Below, piece after piece: positions 5,332 through 5,336 of a DNA stretch of 5,336 nucleotides. The notes beneath the pieces are model-generated. The model searched no databases. It was not told the DNA's origin and saw only the letters and a program-made list of their open reading frames with translations. The stretch is from the NCBI GenBank assembly GCA_964502665.1, contig CAZCXP010000156.1, positions 1 to 5,336 on the forward strand, written 5' to 3'. Each line of letters opens with the position of its first letter. Position 1 is the first letter of the stretch. The translations under genes were made by a program, and so were the position numbers. Origin of the DNA: SOKG01 sp964502665 (lineage in GTDB: Bacteria; Chloroflexota; Dehalococcoidia; SZUA-161).

Positions 5332-5336
5332 CTCAA

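Overview
The window is a compact stretch of bacterial chromosome, about 55% G+C by eye, with all seven recognisable genes on the + strand. Gene content (AroH-type chorismate mutase, type I-beta DAHP synthase with an N-terminal regulatory domain, short archaeal-style endonuclease IV, class 1B dihydroorotate dehydrogenase, ComF, long-form hibernation factor) and the short intergenic repeats suggest a Chloroflexota genome, perhaps Dehalococcoidia. That assignment is an inference; nothing in the window is a taxonomic marker.

Layout. Bases 1-170 are non-coding: three 11-bp tandem units run off the left edge, followed by a perfect GC-rich palindrome and an extended -10 promoter. From 171 to 4086 runs a tightly packed set of five genes that looks like one operon: aroH, aroF, an endonuclease IV-family gene (nfo), pyrD and comF. 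The aroH-aroF gap is 23 nt and every later junction overlaps (11, 4 and 4 bp), so translation is probably coupled. After a 139-bp gap with its own candidate promoter comes a small single-domain cupin (4226-4546). A further 218-bp gap with a good sigma-70-like promoter precedes hpf (4765-5331), which ends 5 bp before the window does.

How the genes fit together. AroF makes DAHP, the entry metabolite of the shikimate pathway, and AroH converts the end product chorismate to prephenate for Phe/Tyr. PyrD makes orotate for pyrimidines. Nfo (AP-site repair) and ComF (phosphoribosyltransferase-fold protein linked to DNA uptake or processing) are DNA-related. The operon therefore mixes aromatic and pyrimidine biosynthesis with DNA maintenance. 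Hpf is a ribosome-hibernation protein.

The most notable structure is a 24-bp sequence present twice (23/24 identical), at 4064-4087 and 4636-4659, exactly bracketing the cupin block. The left copy encodes the last residues and stop of ComF, and the right copy supplies the -35 hexamer of the hpf promoter. This suggests the cupin cassette is an insertion or local duplication between an originally adjacent comF and hpf. I see no clear new defence or mobile system; the rest reads as ordinary housekeeping sequence.
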